Assembly: GCA_905250885.1 (NCBI GenBank)
Contig: CAJNOQ010002566.1
Coordinates: forward strand, 1-23,701
Length of the DNA stretch: 23,701 bases
Direction: 5' to 3'
Origin: Didymodactylos carnosus
Lineage: Eukaryota > Rotifera > Eurotatoria > Philodinida > Philodinidae
The notes beneath the pieces were generated by a model, which made no database searches, had not been told where the DNA came from, and saw nothing but the letters and a program-made list of their open reading frames with translations. Positions 20,105 through 23,701 of this stretch are shown piece by piece (positions within the stretch are counted from its first letter, which is position 1; each line of letters opens with the position of its first letter). The position numbers were made by a program, and so were the translations under genes.

Positions 20105-20485
20105 ATAGTTTGGTCTACCCATATATAAACATCTATTTCAGATAAAATCAGCATTTGTTAGAAATTGTTTATAGAAAAAAAAATGAAAATAGAAAGAATT
20201 AGACAAAAACACTGTTCATACTTTTCCGACGTTATTAAATAGTGTCTGAGTCTACTAACAAGGGGAAAAAGTTATTGCAATAGAAAACTATTCCTCAGAA
20301 TTTGACTTGCTGACAAAATAAAAGACTAGACCGTCTTAAGTTTGACCGAGAATATACAAATTCTCTAAATTTATAAGCGAATCTGTCCTAAACGATTAAA
20401 ACGCGTTCGTCCTTGTATTTGAACTTAATCAGCACACTTTCCTTAACAATCGTTTTTTGTCTTACGAACAAACAATATATACAAC
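20105..20485. other. 3' flank of the TYW2 gene, nothing else recognised
   Basis: AT-rich non-coding sequence downstream of the minus-strand TYW2 stop. No AATAAA is seen on the minus strand here. The plus-strand frame starting at 20413 is a shadow of the last TYW2 exon. Confidence 0.35.
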
Positions 20486-21716
20486 TCAAAGTTTCTGAAC
20501 ATATAAATCGACTACTAAATGATCTAAATGTGGTCCGTAAGGTTTTACACATTCAATATGTTCAACATCACATTTATAGTTCGTATGTGAATATAATTTA
20601 GACATTAATTTTAGAATTTCATTTCTCACATATTCACCCCATTCATTCCATACATCTTTAACTGTCAACGTTTGATTTTCCTTCACTTTTATCGTTGATA
20701 TCGTTCCATGTACATGTAAATGTCCACCTTCACATTTCAATGCGCGACATGCCACTGGCCAACTTTGTTCACTAGATGGAATCAAACCAAGATTCACACG
20801 ATCAGCCACTCTCAATGGACACGTCTTAAAAACACAAGAGATAAGTTTAATTGAGAAAAAAATGCCTAAAAAAACTTACTTCTTCGTTATTTCCATATAG
20901 GACTGTACATTTGTCATCAACATGATTCAATTTTAAATTTCGCTTCAATGCTTCAACGGCATCCGAATTCCATTCACATGCATAAACATGAGAAGCACGA
21001 GCATGAACTAAATAGGCTAATGTAAAATAACCAATACCTGCAACAAAAAGGAGAAAAGAAGTTATTTACATTATACTTACTGATTAAACTAATTTATCTC
21101 ATTTTTTAATTGAATTTTTGAAAATAAAAGAAATTCTTTTCGTCTTACCAGCATACAAATCAACAATAACTTCGTTTGAACAATCAAATGTGCCTACACG
21201 CATTCTTTCTGTATTATTTCCAGCGCAAAACATACATTTTTCAATATTATACGTAAATCTAAATAGGACAAAGTTATTTCATTTATAATACTTTTAGAAA
21301 AATATCTCAAATAACATACACTATGTGTACCTAATTCCATTTTCAATCAGCAACACCCACGGATCATTTCCATAAACTAATCGAGTTGTGGGTGAACGAT
21401 AATCATTATTTTTAATTACACCTTCTAATCCAATACGTTTTACGTTTGAAGAAAATGCTTTGCACACACTTTGCCATAATAATTCATTTGCTAAATAGAA
21501 GAAAATAAATGTAAATAAAAGTATTGATACTTGTTTGTCATAATACATACGAATTTGTTTCCATAAATCATTCGAAAAATAACGATTTGAAATTAACAAC
21601 ATATCACCATAAACACGCCATTTTTTTGGTATATCATTTTCCACTAAATACCAGTCGATATTATAGTCTATGCATAATGATGAAAGTAAAGAACATAGAT
21701 TTTTATAGGGTGACAT
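20486..21716 (-). CDS. TYW2: tRNA wybutosine-synthesizing protein 2 (TYW2/TRMT12), 5 exons
   Basis: Exons on the minus strand: 21716-21551, 21490-21331, 21258-21149, 21037-20880, 20824-20486. Introns are 60, 72, 111 and 55 nt, all GT...AG, and the joins keep frame to give 310 residues. The Rossmann-type SAM fold of the Trm5/TYW2 group is clear: NGIRFTYNIEKCMF (106-119), motif I VDLYAGIGYFT (141-151), ACEWN (165-169) and NLGLIPSSE (209-217). The last of these replaces the NPPY-type motif of true methyltransferases and is characteristic of TYW2. The end KPYGPHLDHLVVDL also matches the family. The enzyme transfers the 3-amino-3-carboxypropyl group of SAM to the wyosine precursor at G37 of tRNA-Phe, in the cytosol. 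It is shorter than human TYW2 (~450): the N-terminus is reduced and the long insert before the last helices is absent. The ATG at 21716 is the only in-frame choice downstream of an acceptor-like TTTTTTAG (21725), so an upstream exon remains possible. Confidence 0.9.
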
Positions 21717-21743
21717 ATTAAGATCTAAAAAATAATAAAACAA

Positions 21744-22131
21744 TCTTATAAGAAATCAAAAAGACAAAATCAAAATCGTCACGTATTTCCATTAGATTTA
21801 GATACAATTCTGACTCCTATGCGGAACAATATATTTTTCTTATCTACCACTTCTCTTCTTCACATACAAATTTAATGCATAGGCAGTCAAAATATGTTTA
21901 GATAATATGGGTAGACGAAACAGTCTATCTATACTGAAGACTCAATTAAGTAAAAAGAAAATACAATGTGACTACCAAGACCAATGCCAGCACTGACTTC
22001 TTGTTGAGTCCTTTCGAAATGTTTCAACATTATTCATCTCTTTTGTTAAGACAAATCTAACTAATGCTCATCTTTCTTTAATTCGACGATTATACGATCT
22101 AGTTTTTTTGTGAAAACTTGTAAGAAAAATA
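21744..22131. other. 5' flank of the TYW2 gene
   Basis: AT-rich sequence upstream of the first TYW2 exon that I could define. The minus strand offers a short ATG frame near 21790 but no convincing exon joined to the acceptor at 21725. A promoter or a missing short first exon may lie here. Confidence 0.3.
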
Positions 22132-22250
22132 AAATTTGAAGTTTAAAGGATTTTTTGCTGGTTTACTATGAAAAAAACACTTTTTAGTACCCATTCTCCC
22201 CTTTCTCTGACGGACGAATGAGCAGATGTATCGGTGAGCGAATGGACAGA
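22132..22250. repeat. 120-bp dispersed repeat, copy B
   Basis: Direct copy of 19985-20104. It ends exactly where the element with CACAGTGGGC termini begins, so the original repeat may have been interrupted or truncated by that insertion. Confidence 0.65.
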
Positions 22251-22251
22251 C

Positions 22252-23057
22252 CACAGTGGGCTTCTAGGCGGAAATTTGGCCAAAAACCGTAAGTTCACTT
22301 TTCTCTCGTTTTTACAGCACTATATATACTATGAACGATGGTGAATTTAATGACGAAAAAATTTTCGTCCTATTGTGTTTTCATTATGGAATAAAGTTAG
22401 ATGGAAAAATATGGCTAAAATTAGAGTAATTTCGGAAACGCACGATTTTCTCATGCCAAAATCAACTTCTACTCAAATGTAAGTACATATTGGGAATCAG
22501 TAAACGTCAGGCTATCCTTCGGTAAAATTTTTTTTGAAAAAGTCAAAATCTGAGGTTAAATGAGCGTTTTTTTCGCTTGAGTCGCACTTAAAAAAGCTTT
22601 CTGCACTAAAATCAGCGCGCCAAAGCTAGCCAAGCACTAATCGAGTTCAAAAAGAGGTTAAAATACTCGTCTCATGTTCCTGCATCTGTGGTACAAGCGG
22701 TTAAGCGCGGAAATGTATCTAGCTCTACAGGAAGATTTTCAAAAAATTCTCGGTTTTTCAGATAAAATGCTTTTCTCATTAAAAAAAGGATTTTATCCAA
22801 ACAATCAATACATATTCGAAATCAACGTGAAAAACCACATCGAGTGATGTATTACTTATTAGTTTTACAAATAAAAAATTGTTAGGGCAAGAGTCCGTTT
22901 CAGAGATTTTTCATCGGAAAAGAATTTTTTTTCGAATTTGACTTTTCTTACTTCTATTAAAATTTGACACATAATAAGGCAATATTATGCGAAAATAATC
23001 ATTTTTTAACTCATAAAACCAGATGTCCGTCTGCACTATGGAAAAATGCCCACTGTG
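22252..23057. mobile_element. DNA element with 10-bp TIRs (CACAGTGGGC) and possible 5-bp target duplication
   Basis: The left end CACAGTGGGC (22252-22261) is exactly complementary to GCCCACTGTG (23048-23057). CAGAC lies directly outside both ends (22247-22251 and 23058-23062), which fits a 5-bp target duplication. The right CAGAC also takes part in a local hairpin (GTCCGTCTGCAC / GTGCAGACGGAT), so chance is not excluded. The interior has no transposase frame. The superfamily is not assigned. Confidence 0.5.
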
Positions 23058-23615
23058 CAGACGGATGAAATAAAATATATATTTATATGCATTTGAAGCA
23101 TGATAGGGAGACTGAATATTTATATATTACATGAAAAAAGAATTAAAAAAATAAGTTTTCACATTTTTGTTTTGCCTGATAGAACAGCGCTGGCAAACTT
23201 CCTTCAAAAATAGCGTAACGACAACCTGTTGGCTGATAGAACTATAGCACAGAAATTTAAATCAGATACTTTTTCAGCATTTCTTGTGTTTTCTGACTTG
23301 TTCGAAGTAGATGACTTCTTGCCGATAGCATAGTCGTAAAGATAATCACGACATTTTCATGCATTTTGCTCATAGTCAAAATTAATAAGTATTGTCGACA
23401 AAACCAAACTATTAGACAAATCAACTATGAGTTTCTAAGATTTATAATCTTTGAATTGGTAATGTACGAGTGGGATGAATGAATGACCGTTAAGAGCAAC
23501 AGAAGTCTGTCGATGATTACTGCCCATGTCGACGAAATCGCCTAACTTTTGCCGATTAATCGCGATTTTGACTCAAAATGGTGATTAAGCGCGATTTTTC
23601 TGCTGGGTTTCCAAA
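23058..23615. other. Gene-free stretch, nothing recognised until the terminal palindrome
   Basis: AT-rich non-coding sequence. From 23520 the words ATCGCC, GATTAATCG and GATTAAGCGCGATTT begin, related in wording to the palindrome at 23616-23701. A larger repeat unit may therefore start here and run out of the window. Confidence 0.35.
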
Positions 23616-23701
23616 GTAACAAGCGAAAAAAATCGCCGATTAATCGTGCGATTAAACGCGATAAATCGCATGATTAATCGGCGATTTTTTTCGCTTGTTA
23701 C
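23616..23701. repeat. 86-bp near-perfect palindrome, probably part of a larger element
   Basis: GTAACAAGCGAAAAAAATCG and the next ten bases (to GATTAATC) are exactly complementary to the last 30 bases of the window. The 26-bp centre (GTGCGATTAAACGCGATAAA...) is itself nearly symmetrical, built from CGATTAA / GCGAT words. The sequence can form a long hairpin. The window ends at the palindrome's edge, so whether it belongs to a bigger TIR element cannot be seen. Confidence 0.7.

Overview
The window is AT-rich nuclear DNA from an animal, most likely a bdelloid rotifer (Adineta/Rotaria/Didymodactylos type). Four things point there: introns of about 55-110 nt in unmistakably eukaryotic genes; an F-box gene whose C-terminal tail (GHQWxxL ... 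FWIDEH) matches the large F-box family I associate with bdelloids; a broken ADP-ribosyltransferase plus leucine-rich-repeat gene with the wording typical of the expanded bdelloid ART family; and an extreme density of foldback and TIR DNA elements. The assignment rests on recognised protein wording, not on a database search.

Layout. Bases 1-1416 hold a small hairpin element and a 960-bp Mutator-like element with a decayed transposase N-terminus. Bases 1417-3991 are gene-free, with one hairpin element, a possible tRNA-derived SINE scrap and a GAATTC-rich stretch. A three-exon ADAT2-type tRNA adenosine deaminase gene lies at 3992-4692 (+). Bases 4823-7332 are a nest of repeats: a GCCCAAGC-ended element, a palindromic array, and a 1.17-kb element with 175-bp terminal inverted repeats that carries a partial copy of the first element and a smaller hairpin. 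A single-exon F-box gene sits at 7603-8523 (+). Bases 8989-13154 hold four more inverted-repeat elements, one of Tc1/mariner type and one that splits possible decayed coding segments. The ART/LRR pseudogene is at 13741-14170, and a 596-bp near-complete hairpin lies at 15391-15986. An intronless gene for a 463-residue secreted protein, possibly carrying a bacterial-type head-GIN (DUF2807) fold, is at 17274-18665 (+). A palindromic AAGTACTT element follows at 19243-19535. A five-exon TYW2/TRMT12 gene is at 20486-21716 (-), flanked by two direct copies of a 120-bp repeat. The right-hand copy abuts an 806-bp element with 10-bp TIRs and a possible 5-bp target duplication. The window ends in an 86-bp near-perfect palindrome.

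The genes do not form an operon or pathway block. ADAT2 (position 34 inosine) and TYW2 (position 37 wybutosine) both modify tRNA anticodon loops, but they are 16 kb apart on opposite strands and I treat this as coincidence. The most striking property is that at least fourteen separate inverted-repeat structures, most of them apparently non-autonomous, occupy roughly a quarter of the window while the four intact genes remain open.
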